Shown piece after piece: positions 1 to 10,731 of a stretch of 64,000 nucleotides of DNA. The stretch comes from Nonlabens ulvanivorans (GTDB taxonomy: Bacteria > Bacteroidota > Bacteroidia > Flavobacteriales > Flavobacteriaceae), in NCBI RefSeq assembly GCF_000755285.1, contig NZ_BBMK01000001.1, positions 868,001 to 932,000 of the forward strand, written 5' to 3'. Positions within the stretch are counted from its first letter, which is position 1; each line of letters starts with the position of its first letter. The notes beneath the pieces are model-generated. The model had not been told where the DNA came from and did not search any database. It saw only the letters and a program-made list of their open reading frames with translations. The position numbers and the translations under genes were made by a program.

Positions 1-574
1 GTAGATCTTTAAGTGATAGTCGTCCTTTTAATTTATCATTATTATCCACTACATAGATAGAGTGTACACGTGTTACATTCTCAGCTTGTGCGCGCATCTC
101 GCTTACACAACCTGTAACGGTCCAGTTCTCGTTTACCTTAACGAGTTCTTTTGCCATTAATCCACCAGCACTGTTTTCCTCATAGCGCAAGAGATCTACG
201 ATATCTTCTGCATGTTGTTCGTCTATCAGTTCAGAGATGACCTCTTTTGCAATATTGTCAGGAAGCTCATTAAGGATATCTGCCGCATCATCAGTGTCCA
301 TTTCCTCAAGCTCATCTGCGATTTCTTTAGGAGAAAGAGCGTTAAGAATTCGATCTCGCTGGTCCTCATCTAGCTCCATAAGAGCTTCACTGGTTTTCTC
401 AGAGTCGAGTAACTTGACGATATAAACGGCTTGCTCAAGATTGAGCTCGTCTATAATCTCTGCAATATCAGCAAAGTGTAATTCTTCAAGAATGTGTTCT
501 AGTTGAGCGCTATTATCGCTTTCAATAAGCGTGCGTATTTCTTCTAGAAAATCTTTGGTGATATTGAACTGCAT
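1..574 (-). CDS. mgtE: Magnesium transporter MgtE, N-terminal part (cut by window edge)
   Basis: The reverse strand reads an open frame from an ATG at 574 to the window edge, about 191 residues without a stop. The acidic, helical N domain typical of MgtE is visible (repeated LxELxxxxxAxxxLxxL-like helices, with the motif DTDDAADILNELP). It is followed by the start of the CBS domain, with ENSAGGLM near residue 146. In the family this cytosolic N-CBS module senses Mg2+ and gates the membrane channel, which would lie beyond the left edge. A Bacteroidetes-type -7 box lies just upstream at 592-599. Identification is by family motifs; the membrane part is not visible. Confidence 0.9.
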   Translation of the reverse strand, partial: MQFNITKDFLEEIRTLIESDNSAQLEHILEELHFADIAEIIDELNLEQAVYIVKLLDSEKTSEALMELDEDQRDRILNALSPKEIADELEEMDTDDAADILNELPDNIAKEVISELIDEQHAEDIVDLLRYEENSAGGLMAKELVKVNENWTVTGCVSEMRAQAENVTRVHSIYVVDNNDKLKGRLSLKDL

Positions 575-591
575 GATGTATGAACTTGCTG

Positions 592-599
592 CAAATATA
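592..599 (-). promoter_or_regulatory. Putative -7 promoter box (TATATTTG) for mgtE
   Basis: Read on the minus strand, TATATTTG matches the Bacteroidetes -7 consensus TAnnTTTG and lies 18 bases before the mgtE ATG. No clear -33 TTG is seen at the right distance, so this is a partial match. Confidence 0.45.
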
Positions 600-751
600 A
601 AGGTTATAGGTTTTGAAAGCGAACTTGAAGTAGATCTGACACTGAACATTGTTTCTAACAAATTCAACTTCTATAGTTCTATCTTTATTAGCCGGTTTAT
701 GTTTCCATAAACAGATTAATGATGTCTTAGATATAAACTCAATTAGAAATC

Positions 752-1594
752 TTACAACTTCTCAATTTGTGTAGCTAACTCAACAAAGGCATCTACACTT
801 ATTTGTTCTGGACGTAAGTTAAAGATTTCTTTTTCTCTCATCTCATCAGGTAAGTTCATTGTTTTTAATGAGTTTCTCAATGTTTTACGACGTTGCTGGA
901 ATGCAAGTTTTACGACTTGCCTTAAAATAGAGTAGGAGCATGTGAGATTGTCATAATTATCTCTACGTTTTAAGAATAAAACACCGCTGTCTACTCTTGG
1001 TGGTGGATCAAATACTTCTGGTCCTACTGTAAAAGAATACTCTGCTTCATAATAAGCTTGTGCTAGAACAGATAATATTCCATAGGTTTTTGAGCCATGA
1101 GGTGCACAAATGCGCTGGGCAACTTCTTTTTGAAACATACCACCAAATTCAGGGATTTGTTCTCTGTTTTCTATGGTTTTAAATACAATCTGCGTACTGA
1201 TATTATATGGGAAATTTCCAATTATCGCAAAAGACTGATTTCCATAAATTTCTTTCAAATCTTTCTTTAAGAAATCTGCTTCTATAACTTGAAATGTTTG
1301 ATCATTGACAATCTTTACATGTTCAAGAGGGAAGCTGTGCTTAAGATAAATCACCGATTCACTATCTAACTCTAGTGCCGTTACCTTCATGTTTTTGCGT
1401 ATCACATGTTTAGTAAGCACACCAGTTCCAGGACCTATTTCTAGAATTTGGTCATAACCTTCATAGCTTAACACCTCGGCAATGCGTAGGGCTACATCTT
1501 CATCTTTAAGAAAGTGTTGTCCTAGATGTTTTTTTGCGGTAACGCCTTTATCGCTTCCTTTATGAGATGATTTATGTTTGTTGTATTTGGCCAA
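752..1594 (-). CDS. rsmA: 16S rRNA (adenine1518-N6/adenine1519-N6)-dimethyltransferase RsmA/KsgA
   Basis: The protein of 280 residues carries the SAM-binding motif LEIGPGTG at residues 51-58 and the N6-adenine methyltransferase signature NFPYNIS near 127-133, preceded by KKHLGQHFL, the classic KsgA N-terminus. The enzyme dimethylates two adjacent adenines in helix 45 of 16S rRNA during small-subunit assembly. The only start available in frame is a TTG at 1594, because a stop lies two codons upstream. A one-base error near TTGGCC could hide a normal ATG. It lies downstream of the DUF4286 and TPR genes on the same strand and may be co-transcribed with them. The identification is secure; the exact start is not. 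Confidence 0.95.
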   Translation of the reverse strand: MAKYNKHKSSHKGSDKGVTAKKHLGQHFLKDEDVALRIAEVLSYEGYDQILEIGPGTGVLTKHVIRKNMKVTALELDSESVIYLKHSFPLEHVKIVNDQTFQVIEADFLKKDLKEIYGNQSFAIIGNFPYNISTQIVFKTIENREQIPEFGGMFQKEVAQRICAPHGSKTYGILSVLAQAYYEAEYSFTVGPEVFDPPPRVDSGVLFLKRRDNYDNLTCSYSILRQVVKLAFQQRRKTLRNSLKTMNLPDEMREKEIFNLRPEQISVDAFVELATQIEKL

Positions 1595-1634
1595 TTGCTA
1601 GTGTTTATTTTCAGTATTAGATGTAAAATTAAAC

Positions 1635-1967
1635 CTAATTTAAATTAGTGTGCACGGTATATTCATCGAGTACATCTAATTCTGTACGGAATGAAAGGAC
1701 ATTATTGCCCCCCCATTTATCTAATCCTGTTTTACGTAATGTTTCTGCATGGTTTGCATAGTAGGTTTCTAAAGTTTCTCTACTTATAGCTTTATACTGT
1801 ATAGAAAAAGTGCTAGATCCATCTTGCTCTTCTACAAGGACGCGTGTTAATTTTGCATCTTTGAAAAGACCAGTCCCTAATACATGCGCAATATGTTCAC
1901 GTATCCATTCTAACCATTCCTCTTCTAAATGACTTGCCATATTGCAAGTCACATTATATATAACCAT
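1635..1967 (-). CDS. DUF4286 family small protein
   Basis: This is a protein of about 110 residues starting MVIYNVT, with the conserved pattern of the DUF4286 family found throughout Flavobacteria. It has no signal peptide or membrane segment. The ATG at 1967 is preferred over an upstream ATG at 2000 because the longer form would overlap the preceding gene by 23 bases and adds residues unlike the family start. It begins 11 bases after the stop of the TPR gene and sits 40 bases before rsmA, so an operon is likely. It contains one of the seven-G runs (Trp-Gly-Gly at 1708-1714). The molecular function of the family is unknown to me. Confidence 0.8.
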   Translation of the reverse strand: MVIYNVTCNMASHLEEEWLEWIREHIAHVLGTGLFKDAKLTRVLVEEQDGSSTFSIQYKAISRETLETYYANHAETLRKTGLDKWGGNNVLSFRTELDVLDEYTVHTNLN

Positions 1968-1977
1968 AATTAAATTT

Positions 1978-3768
1978 TTAAAAAGCACTGAGGTTTTCAT
2001 CGCCTCTCAAACGTCTATATCTCCTACGTGCATCTACAAAGTGTATGCTGTCTGCATAGTCATAAATGATACGTTCATATAACGCTTGCGCTTTATTAGG
2101 ATTGTCAAATTTCTCTTCATAAAGCAATGCTAGTTTATAAAAAGCATCATCTGCTAGAATACCATCTGCAAAGTTATCGATGATAGTTTGATAGTTGTTT
2201 TTTGCGGCTTCAAGGTTGCCTTCAATTTCATATAAGTTTGCTTGCTTGAGTAAAGCTTCATCTTCTATAGGGTCTCCTTTATGATTTTTTAATAATTGAT
2301 CATAGAGCGAGATCGCTTCTGGTCGTTTATTTTGATATTGTTTTAAATCAGCTTTTGCAAAAGCCTTAAGTGCCACAAAAGTGGTGTCCTCTAAACTATG
2401 ATCACTTATGGTAAGACTTAATTCCATTGCATCGTTTGCTATAAGCTTTGATGTAGCACTGCGCAGTACTTTTAATTGCGTCAGACTCCATGGAAAGTCA
2501 CCTTGATAATAACTGGTGCGTGCTACCCTAAACTGTGCTTCTTGGGCAAGCTCATCGTTAGGTAAATCTGTTTGTACCTGACTGTATAAAATTAATGCAC
2601 GATTAAATTGCTCTTGTAGTACTAGAATATCTGCAAGCAACATTTTTACTTCAGCCTTTTGAAACTTGCTTAGTCTTTTGTTTTCAAGTTCTGTTAATAT
2701 GGTTACAGCTGTTTCAGGTTCGCTAGCTTTAAAGGTTAGAAAATCTGCATAATCTAATTGTAACATAAAGGTCTGACCATCGCGACCATATTTAGTTAGT
2801 AGTTGCTCATAATTAGATTTTACGGTCACATAATCACTTGCTATAGCATTGTCTGCCTTAATTTTTGCCAATAAACTTTCAGCGATATAACGAGTAGAAC
2901 TAACTTGCGATTCTTGTACTAAATATTCGAGAATCTCTTTGGCGGCATCTAAATCTTTTTCCTCAATCGCGGTAACGGCTAGCTCTTGAAGTTCTACCGT
3001 ACTTTCTTTAGTACGCACATAAATAGCCTTTTCTTGAAGGAATGCTTTCTTAAAATCTTTTTGCTGAATAAATAGCCAGCTTAAGAGCTGATTATAGATT
3101 GGGTTTTGCTTTTCGCGTAAGCGTAATAACAACGATTTCCTTAAAAGTTTATTTCCTTCATTGTCGGGATCATCTGTGATGTATCTGAAAAATATAGCTT
3201 GAGCACGACCACGATATGAGACATTACTTTCAATCAAATCAATATATTGAACAAACATTTTCTCAAGGTTCCCTTGCTGTCCATAAAGATTTGCTAACTG
3301 AATTTTAAAATTAGCATTAGGATTTGCCGTCATACCTTTCTCGTATGCTATAATCGCCTCATCTAGTAAATTGCGTCGTTCAAAACGATTAGCAATTTGA
3401 TAGGTGAGGTTGGGTAAGGAGTCAATGATTGCAATAGCCTCGTTATAGTAAGGAACGGCTAGTGAATCCTTACCTTGCAATGTTAAATTATAACCGCGTT
3501 CAATGGTTAGACTTTTATTATTGCGCATCAACTTCTCAGCATCAATAATTAAAGAGTCTACCTGCTGGTATTGCTCTAATTGCTGGTGGATGTCAATTAC
3601 CTTGTATAAGTTGTTGATATTGCGCTTATTTTGTTCATAGATTTTGTTGTAAATCTTGAGCGCTTTACCATATTCACCTTGGTCCATATAATTCTCTGCC
3701 AATCTAGGGTTTTGTGCAAAACCAAAGCTGCTGTATAACAGTATGAAGAGAATTAATAAATGACGCAT
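1978..3768 (-). CDS. Exported tetratricopeptide-repeat protein
   Basis: The protein of 596 residues begins with a clear signal peptide (hydrophobic core LLILFILLYSSFGFA, cleavage before QNP). It is followed by many degenerate 34-residue TPR units, for example AENYMDQGEYGKALKIYNKI near the N-terminus and further copies to the C-terminus. Proteins of this length and layout are conserved in Flavobacteria and are thought to be periplasmic or outer-membrane scaffolds, but no specific role is established from the sequence. It sits 18 bases downstream of serS and just before the DUF4286 gene, which suggests co-transcription. No catalytic motif is visible. Confidence 0.8.
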   Translation of the reverse strand: MRHLLILFILLYSSFGFAQNPRLAENYMDQGEYGKALKIYNKIYEQNKRNINNLYKVIDIHQQLEQYQQVDSLIIDAEKLMRNNKSLTIERGYNLTLQGKDSLAVPYYNEAIAIIDSLPNLTYQIANRFERRNLLDEAIIAYEKGMTANPNANFKIQLANLYGQQGNLEKMFVQYIDLIESNVSYRGRAQAIFFRYITDDPDNEGNKLLRKSLLLRLREKQNPIYNQLLSWLFIQQKDFKKAFLQEKAIYVRTKESTVELQELAVTAIEEKDLDAAKEILEYLVQESQVSSTRYIAESLLAKIKADNAIASDYVTVKSNYEQLLTKYGRDGQTFMLQLDYADFLTFKASEPETAVTILTELENKRLSKFQKAEVKMLLADILVLQEQFNRALILYSQVQTDLPNDELAQEAQFRVARTSYYQGDFPWSLTQLKVLRSATSKLIANDAMELSLTISDHSLEDTTFVALKAFAKADLKQYQNKRPEAISLYDQLLKNHKGDPIEDEALLKQANLYEIEGNLEAAKNNYQTIIDNFADGILADDAFYKLALLYEEKFDNPNKAQALYERIIYDYADSIHFVDARRRYRRLRGDENLSAF

Positions 3769-3786
3769 AGGTCTAAATATAGGGTA

Positions 3787-5058
3787 TTAATCAATGATGT
3801 CAAATCCACAGTAAGGTATCAATACCTCTGGGATTTTTATTCCACTTTCTGTCTGGTAATTTTCTAGGATACCAGCTAGTATACGTGGTAATGCTAGTGA
3901 GCTACCGTTCAAAGTGTGTGCCAGTTCTGTTTTACCTTCGCTATTGCGGAAACGTAATTTCAAGCGGTTACTCTGAAATGTTTTAAAGTTAGAGACACTA
4001 CTTACTTCTAGCCACTTATCTTGTGCGGTACTATAAATCTCAAAGTCATAAGTAAGTGTAGAGGTAAATCCAAGGTCACCACCGCATAGTCTTAAAATAC
4101 GATAAGGTAATTCTAGTTCTTCTAAAATATTTTTTACGTGAACAACCATCGCGTCTAGTGCGCTATCGCTATGATCTGGATGCTCTATGCGTAAAATTTC
4201 TACTTTATCAAATTGATGTAAACGGTTTAAACCACGCACATCGCTCCCATAGCTTCCTGCTTCACGACGGAAACATGGTGTATAACCAGTCATCGCTATT
4301 GGCAGATCTTTTGATTCCAATAAATCACCACGGTAAAGATTAGTTATAGGGACTTCTGCCGTTGGAATAAGGTATAAATCATCAACACCTACATGGTACA
4401 TCTGTCCTTCTTTATCTGGCAATTGTCCAGTTCCATAACCACTTGCTTCATTCACAAGGTGCGGCACCTGCATTTCTTCATAACCAGCGGCGGTGTTTTT
4501 ATCTAGAAAATAGTTGATAAGGGCACGTTGTAAACGAGCTCCTTTTCTTTTATAAACAGGAAATCCTGCGCCGGTAATTTTTGTTCCTAGCTCAAAATCG
4601 ATAATATCATAATCCTTTACAAGTTCCCAGTGTGGTTTTGCACCTGCGTGTAAAGTAGGGATCACTCCATGTTGAGAGAGAACTTCATTATCTTCATCAC
4701 TATTTCCGCTAGGTACACTGTCTTGCGGGATATTAGGGATCGTGTATAGAATTGTTTGTAGTTCTGTAACAGCAATGGTTAGTTCTTCATTAAGTTGTTT
4801 AGACTTTTCTTTAAGTTCAACCGTTTGAGATTTAAGTTCATTTGCTTCTGCAGCTTTTCCAGACTTAAATAAATCGCCTATCTGCTTAGAAAGCTTATTG
4901 CTTATAGCAAGTGTTTCATCAAGTTGTGCTTGTAGAGAACGTCTTTTTTCATCGACTGAAATAGCGTTTTCTAACATTGGCATTGCGTCAACGTTTCTTT
5001 TTTTAAGCGCTTGTGCAAAAGCATCTTTATTCTCGCGTATAGCTGCGATTTGTAACAT
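3787..5058 (-). CDS. serS: Seryl-tRNA synthetase
   Basis: The protein of 423 residues has the expected layout. An N-terminal tRNA-binding coiled coil (about residues 30-105, rich in KEKSKQLNEEL-like heptads) is followed by a class II synthetase core with motif 2 (FRREAGSYG) and motif 3 (NGSSLALPRILAGILE). It charges tRNA-Ser with serine in the cytoplasm. The start is an ATG at 5058 giving MLQIAAIRENK, the usual flavobacterial N-terminus. Length is normal and no key residue is missing. It heads a minus-strand run with the TPR and DUF4286 genes. Confidence 0.97.
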   Translation of the reverse strand: MLQIAAIRENKDAFAQALKKRNVDAMPMLENAISVDEKRRSLQAQLDETLAISNKLSKQIGDLFKSGKAAEANELKSQTVELKEKSKQLNEELTIAVTELQTILYTIPNIPQDSVPSGNSDEDNEVLSQHGVIPTLHAGAKPHWELVKDYDIIDFELGTKITGAGFPVYKRKGARLQRALINYFLDKNTAAGYEEMQVPHLVNEASGYGTGQLPDKEGQMYHVGVDDLYLIPTAEVPITNLYRGDLLESKDLPIAMTGYTPCFRREAGSYGSDVRGLNRLHQFDKVEILRIEHPDHSDSALDAMVVHVKNILEELELPYRILRLCGGDLGFTSTLTYDFEIYSTAQDKWLEVSSVSNFKTFQSNRLKLRFRNSEGKTELAHTLNGSSLALPRILAGILENYQTESGIKIPEVLIPYCGFDIID

Positions 5059-5096
5059 GGTATTCGTTTTTAATTCTAAGCTTGTAAAATTACCAT

Positions 5097-6424
5097 TTAT
5101 TCCTTGTTCTCATAGAGAGAAGATGGTAAAATCCATTCATGATGTGACCAGTGACTCCATTCTTGAGCGGCAATATCTATTTCTTTATCTGTAAACTGCT
5201 GCAAGGGACGACCATTGATACTAACTTTGGCATCAATATACACAGCAACATCTTCACCTTCCATCGCGTGAAACTCTTTTAATTTTTGAGCAAATTGCCA
5301 CATAAAATCAGGCTTTGTCTGTACATTGTAAGATTGTTTAGTAGTTAGATAGTCGTTATAATTAATCGCTTTGCGACTGCCGGTTTTTTATTTTCCACAT
5401 AATATGTAGTGAAACCACGTCTGTTGCGCAGCATCATGCGCCAGCTTAAACGATGACCTTCTTCTGTCCATAACACGTCGTCATTTATTACCCAATGTCT
5501 TAATGGTAATAAAATCATTATGATTAAAAAGCCCATGGTTACAGCAATTGTTGGCTTTTTGTACGATGGTACAATTATTTCGTCACCGTCATAGAATTGC
5601 TTCTTTTTTAAGAATCGTTTTTGTATCGTCTTTGGGTTGAAAAAGAAAACTAAAAAAGCTAAAGCTAGATATGGGAATATGCCTATTTTAAAAATAATAG
5701 AATTGAAAATATGGAAGAAGAAAGAGGCTATAACGGCAATCATACGCGTTTTTTTCCAAAGTAATAAGGGCACGATTAAAATATCAAAGCTCAATCCGTA
5801 AATCATAATCGCCCAGTGAGCCCATTCCTGCTGTAAGATATTCCAATCACCAGCTCTTATTTTCATTAAATGCTTAGGGAATGATGTATCTATCCAGTCA
5901 GGATAAAACTTTGCAACACTAGCATAGGAGTAAACGATAAATAGAAATGCTATAATAAATAGGTAAACCCATCTACTCATATGTTCTTTACGTAATGCTG
6001 GGTTCCATTTTGCATCTAGAGAAACAGAGCGATGCGCCGGTAAAAAAATCATGATGTAGTTAAGTAACATCAATAAATAATAGTGGTTATTGTAAGACGT
6101 TTTTTGCAATAAGTAAACATAAGTCCAGGCTACAGCATAAAAAATTATTGCCGTTCGATATTTTAAGCCTACCATAACTAACAATCCTGCAATGCCCATC
6201 ATTACAAATAAAGCATACATTAATGGTGCTGTTAAAGGTTCTAGAAACTCAAACCCTATAAATGTAAATGTAAATTTTGGTTGTAAAAAATGTTTATCAA
6301 CCGCTCCTAACGCTATATGTCCAAAAGCCTCACAAGCCAATAAGAAACCAAAAAACATTCGGAATAAAACCAGAGCAGAGTTGTCTACTTGCTGGAATAA
6401 CCATTTATCCCATTTGCTGTGCAT
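5097..6424 (-). CDS. HTTM-domain membrane protein (vitamin K-dependent gamma-carboxylase-like), one frame break
   Basis: The main frame (5345-6424, from ATG 6424) encodes a polytopic membrane protein with about eight hydrophobic segments and the HTTM pattern, e.g. KTSYNNHYYLLMLLNY. This is related to vitamin K-dependent gamma-carboxylase. The frame stops at 5345, but the next frame continues without interruption to 5097 with a soluble tail containing MEGEDVAVYIDAKVSINGRPLQ, which is the normal C-terminus of this family. A single missing base near 5348-5372 restores one protein of about 442 residues. The start overlaps the end of ribF by 20 bases, so translational coupling is likely. Substrate and cofactor in bacteria are not established. 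Confidence 0.82.
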
Positions 6425-7340
6425 AGGTTCTGGTCTTTAATTCATCTTCTTTCATCGCTGTTTTTAATTCTTCAATTGAGTTAAATTTGAGTTCGTCTCT
6501 CAATCTTTTATGAAAGAATAACTCTATTTCATTGTTGTATAAATCTGCATTAAAGTCTAAGTAAAATGTTTCAATGGTTTTTTGTGATCCGTCAGAAACA
6601 GTAGGATTAAAGCCTATATTAGTCATTCCATAAATCTTTGTGCCATCTATGATACTGCTGGTAATGTAGACTCCATTTTTAGGTAGTAATTTATAGCTCT
6701 CACTTACTTTTAAATTTGCCGTAGGATAATTAATAGTTCTGCCTATTGCTTTTCCCTGAACGATTTTACCGTTTATACTGTACGGTCTGTTTAAGTAATT
6801 TTCAGTTACTTCCATATCACCATTTTCTATAGCGTTACGTATTTTAGTACTACTTACGGTAACCTCTTCTACTTCTTTTTTAGAGATTTGGACAACTTTG
6901 AAATTAAACTCCTTACCATACTCTTCTAATTCATTAATACTCGCAGCACGATTTCTGCCAAATCTGTGATCATAGCCTATCACAACCACAGCGGCTTTTA
7001 ATTGATCGACAAGAATGTTTTTCACATAGTCATGTGCGCTAGTTCTGGCAAAATTTAGAGAAAACGGATGTGTTACTATATTTTCAATACCGTTTAAAGC
7101 GATTAATTGCTGTCGCTCTTCAATAGTATTGATCAATTTCAGGTCACTATCAGGCTGTAATATCATTCTAGGATGAGGAAAAAAGGTGAGCAACACACTT
7201 GTAAGGGATTGTTGCTGTGCGATTTCAGTAACTCGATTTAGGATTTTTTGATGACCGTGATGTACACCGTCAAAAGTTCCTATGGTTACTACAGCGCCTT
7301 TTTCTGCCACATATGAGGCAATGTTGTCAAATATTTTCAA
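6405..7340 (-). CDS. ribF: Bifunctional riboflavin kinase / FAD synthetase
   Basis: The protein of 311 residues has an N-terminal FAD synthetase (adenylyltransferase) domain with GTFDGVHHGHQ near residue 22 and GYDHRFGRNRAAS near 122. The C-terminal riboflavin kinase domain includes PYSINGKIVQGKAIGRTINYPTAN-type motifs (residues 186-209) and a GVY/NIG core. It converts riboflavin to FMN and then FAD. The start used is a TTG at 7340; no ATG is in frame nearby, and the adjoining ACATTG could be ACATG with one extra base. It precedes and overlaps the HTTM gene on the same strand. Confidence 0.95.
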   Translation of the reverse strand: MKIFDNIASYVAEKGAVVTIGTFDGVHHGHQKILNRVTEIAQQQSLTSVLLTFFPHPRMILQPDSDLKLINTIEERQQLIALNGIENIVTHPFSLNFARTSAHDYVKNILVDQLKAAVVVIGYDHRFGRNRAASINELEEYGKEFNFKVVQISKKEVEEVTVSSTKIRNAIENGDMEVTENYLNRPYSINGKIVQGKAIGRTINYPTANLKVSESYKLLPKNGVYITSSIIDGTKIYGMTNIGFNPTVSDGSQKTIETFYLDFNADLYNNEIELFFHKRLRDELKFNSIEELKTAMKEDELKTRTYAQQMG

Positions 7341-7472
7341 TGTATTACAGCTCTTTTTTCAGGTAGATGCAAATTAAAATATTCTCGGTGAATTGCGCTA
7401 AAAAACAGCATGTTTATGAAAATGTTTGTACAGACCACAAACATGAAGTATTTTGTAGACTTATTATTCCCT

Positions 7473-10400
7473 ATGAAATATCTTTTAACGATTGTAGTGC
7501 TGTTTAATTTCGCTTTCGCGGAAGCGCAAAACTTCTGGCAATCCGTCTCACAAATACCTACTGAGAATTTAGAAACTCGCAATTTTACACCTGAAAACTA
7601 TTTGTTATTTGACTTGAATCTAGACGGTTTAAAGCAATCTATTGCTGCTGCACCAATGCGATTCACTTCAAATCATTCAACAATAGTTATATCTATGCCT
7701 AATGCTGATGGCGATTTTAACAATTTTGAAATCTTTGAAACACAAATGATGGATACATCGTTGTCTGCAAAATACCCAGATATTAAAACATATATCGGCT
7801 TAAATATTAACGATACTGCAGATGTAATACGGTTTTCAATCACTTCTCATGGTTTTCATAATATAGAGTTTATCCCAGGTGCACCTACAGTATATATTGA
7901 TCCATTTACTAAAGATCATGATATGTACATCGTTTATAATAGATCTGCAATTCCTGAAGTAAAGGAAGATTTTGAATGTTTAACGGATGAGGTTTCTGTA
8001 ATTGGTATTGATCATAAAATAACAAATTTAATTCTTAAATCTGCAGATGACAGTGCATTGCGTTCCTATCGCGTTGCCATATCCTGTAATGCAGAGTATG
8101 GTAACCTATTTGCAGGAACAGGTACAGATGCGCAGAAGAGAGCAAGTATTCAAGCAAGACAAGTAATAACGATGAATCGTGTGAATGGTGTTTATGAACG
8201 TGATCTTGCTATTAATATGGTTTTTGTGGCCAATAATGATTTGCTACTATATTTTGGGGGGGATACATCGTTAGATCCTTACACTAATGATTTTAATAAT
8301 AGAACACAAGATTTGATAGACGGTAATCTTGCTGGTCAAGGTTTTCCTGGTATAGGTAATGCCAATTATGATATAGGTCACAATTTTAATACTTCTGGTG
8401 GAGGAAATGCTGGTTGCATCGGTTGTGTATGTGTTACAGGTCAAAAAGGTAGCGGTATGACCGGTCGTGCAAACCCTACAGGTGATCCATTTGATATTGA
8501 TTATGTAGCTCATGAAATGGGACACCAGTTTGGCGGTTATCATTCAATGGCATCTAGTAGCTGTAGAAGTGGAAGCGGTCAGACAGAAGTTGAGCCTGGA
8601 AGTGGTAGTACAATAATGGCTTATGCCGGTATTTGTAATCCAAATATTCAAAACAATTCAGATGATTATTTTCATTATGTAAACATCAGAGATATAACAA
8701 CAAATATTAAAACTGGTCCTTCGAGTTCATGTGCAGTGGTTACAAATATTCCTTTTACAGCTCCAGTAGTTGATGCAGGTTTAGATTATACGATACCTTA
8801 TAGCACAGCGTTTGTTTTGACAGGGACAGCAACTAATTTAGGAACTGAAACGGTGACTTATAATTGGGAACAAAATGACCCGGAAAATCCAGGAAGTAAT
8901 AATGGGCCAGATCCGACACGAGTTCAAGGTCCGATGTATAGGTCATTACCTTCAGTAACGGTTCCAGAACGTTATTTTCCTGCTTTATCAGATGTTGTAC
9001 AGGGAAATCTAGCACCATCTTATGAGGTGACTCCATCCGTAGCCAGAAATATGGAGTTTGCTTTCACTGCCCGTAAGTATGATATGAACGTAGGGCAAAA
9101 TGATTCAGATTTAATGAATATTACTGTTGATGGTATAGCAGGTCCGTTTACTATTACTAGTCAGGATTCTAATGTAAGTTACAATACGGGAGAAGCCTTT
9201 GTAGTTAATTGGGATGTAGCAGGTACAGATCAATTTCCTATTAATACCATGAGTGTTGATATTTTAATGTCTACAGATGGAGGTTTAACTTTTAATGATA
9301 TTATTGAAGCTGCCACACCTAATGATGGAACCCAAACGGTGATCATGCCAGTAGTTTCTCCTACTAGTCAAGCGCGTATAATGGTAAAGGCAAATAGCAA
9401 CGTTTATTATGCTGTAAATTCTGCAAACTTCACAGTTACCAGCGATGAGTTTTCTTTGAGTACCACTGAACTTGAACAAAACGTTTGCTTGCCAGCAAAT
9501 GCCAGTTATGATTTTACATATCGAACATTTAATGGTTTTAATACACCTACAACGCTTTCATTAACGGGTGAGCCTGTTGGTTCAACTGTTGTAATCACGC
9601 CTAATATTGTAACTAATAACAATACACCTGTAAATATTACAATTAGTGGTCTTAATAGTTCAATGATAGGTAATTATAATCTTTCCTTTGATGGAACTGC
9701 TGGGGCTACTATGCGATCTGTCGGGTTAACTCTAAATGTGTTAGAGAGTGGTCTCCAAAATACGACGCTAATTGAGCCAGTAGACATGGCTGTTGATGTT
9801 GCGTTATTTCCGACCTTAGAATGGAACGCTACCACTGGAGCTCAAGAATATGATGTAGAAGTGTCATCAGATTCTAGTTTTAATATGATTATTGAGACTA
9901 CAACAACTGCAGCCAGTACATATACTTTAACAACTGGTCTAGATGAGGATACCATTTATTATTGGCGTGTTAGAAACAAAAATGTATGTGGTAATGGATC
10001 TTTTAGTCCTGGACGAAGCTTTAGAACGGCAAACATTATTTGTTTTAATGAGACTTCTAACGTTGTACCTGTAACGATAAGTTCGGGTCCACCATCTTCA
10101 TTTGATACAATCATTACGGTTACTGACAATGTAGTGATTAACGATATTGTATTAAATATAGATTTGTCACATACCTGGATGAGTGATGTCGATATTTATT
10201 TAACCAGCCAACGGGTACTCAAATTACTATAATAGAAGATCGATGTAATAATAGAAATGACTTACTAGCTACATTTACAGATGATGGGGCAGCACTTCAA
10301 TGTACTTTTGCAGCGCCTACAGTAAGTGGAACCATCCTAGCAGTAGATGCGTTCTCTTCTTTTAATGGAGAAAATGCACTAGGTGATTGGGTATTAACTG

Positions 10401-10731
10401 TTGCAGATGATACAGATCAAGATGGTGGTGATTTAAACGGGTGGTCTATAGATATATGTGGAACGCAGACTCTGTCAACAATTGACAATATAATTGATGA
10501 TATCAGTTTATATCCGAATCCCTCAAAAGAATCGGTTTATCTACAATTAGGTAATATGCTTTCGCGGAAGCTGAATTTGACATCTACGATATGGCAGGAA
10601 GATTTATAACTTCTCAAGAAATAAATTCAACTCGTACTCAAATCGATTTGAGCCATTGGTCTAGCGGAATGTATTTAATTAAAGTGACTATAGATCATCA
10701 AACAATAGTAAAGCAGATTATTAAAGAATAG
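7473..10731 (+). CDS. Secreted metzincin metalloprotease with P domain and T9SS sorting domain (two frame breaks)
   Basis: The ATG at 7473 gives a good signal peptide ending AFAEAQ; ATGs further upstream only lengthen it. The zinc motif HEMGHQFGGYH starts at residue 347 and is followed by a Met-turn (STIMAYAGIC), the metzincin/reprolysin-like pattern. After it come Ig-like and fibronectin-like repeats, a proprotein-convertase P domain (VVINDIVLNIDLSHTWMSDV near 10140) and a Por-type C-terminal domain (LYPNP near 10510). The frame breaks near 10206 (one missing C) and near 10555. With both repaired it runs to the TAG at 10729-10731, abutting the convergent pth gene. It is probably exported by the type IX system to digest external protein. 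Two variant palindrome copies lie inside the gene. Confidence 0.85.
7511..7526. repeat. Dispersed palindrome, variant copy (CGCTTTCGCGGAAGCG)
   Basis: One mismatch from the 16-bp core. It lies in frame in the metalloprotease signal peptide and encodes AFAEA just before the predicted cleavage site. Confidence 0.85.
10558..10571. repeat. Dispersed palindrome, variant copy (GCTTTCGCGGAAGC)
   Basis: 14-bp core with one mismatch, inside the C-terminal sorting domain of the metalloprotease. It carries the same G-for-A change as the copy at the start of that gene. It lies beside a frame break. Confidence 0.8.

Noticed and set aside
3108-3123. GCTTTTCGCGTAAGCG in the TPR gene as a further palindrome copy
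   Set aside because: It has an extra T and a mismatch, so it is too far from the core to count; it may be a decayed copy.
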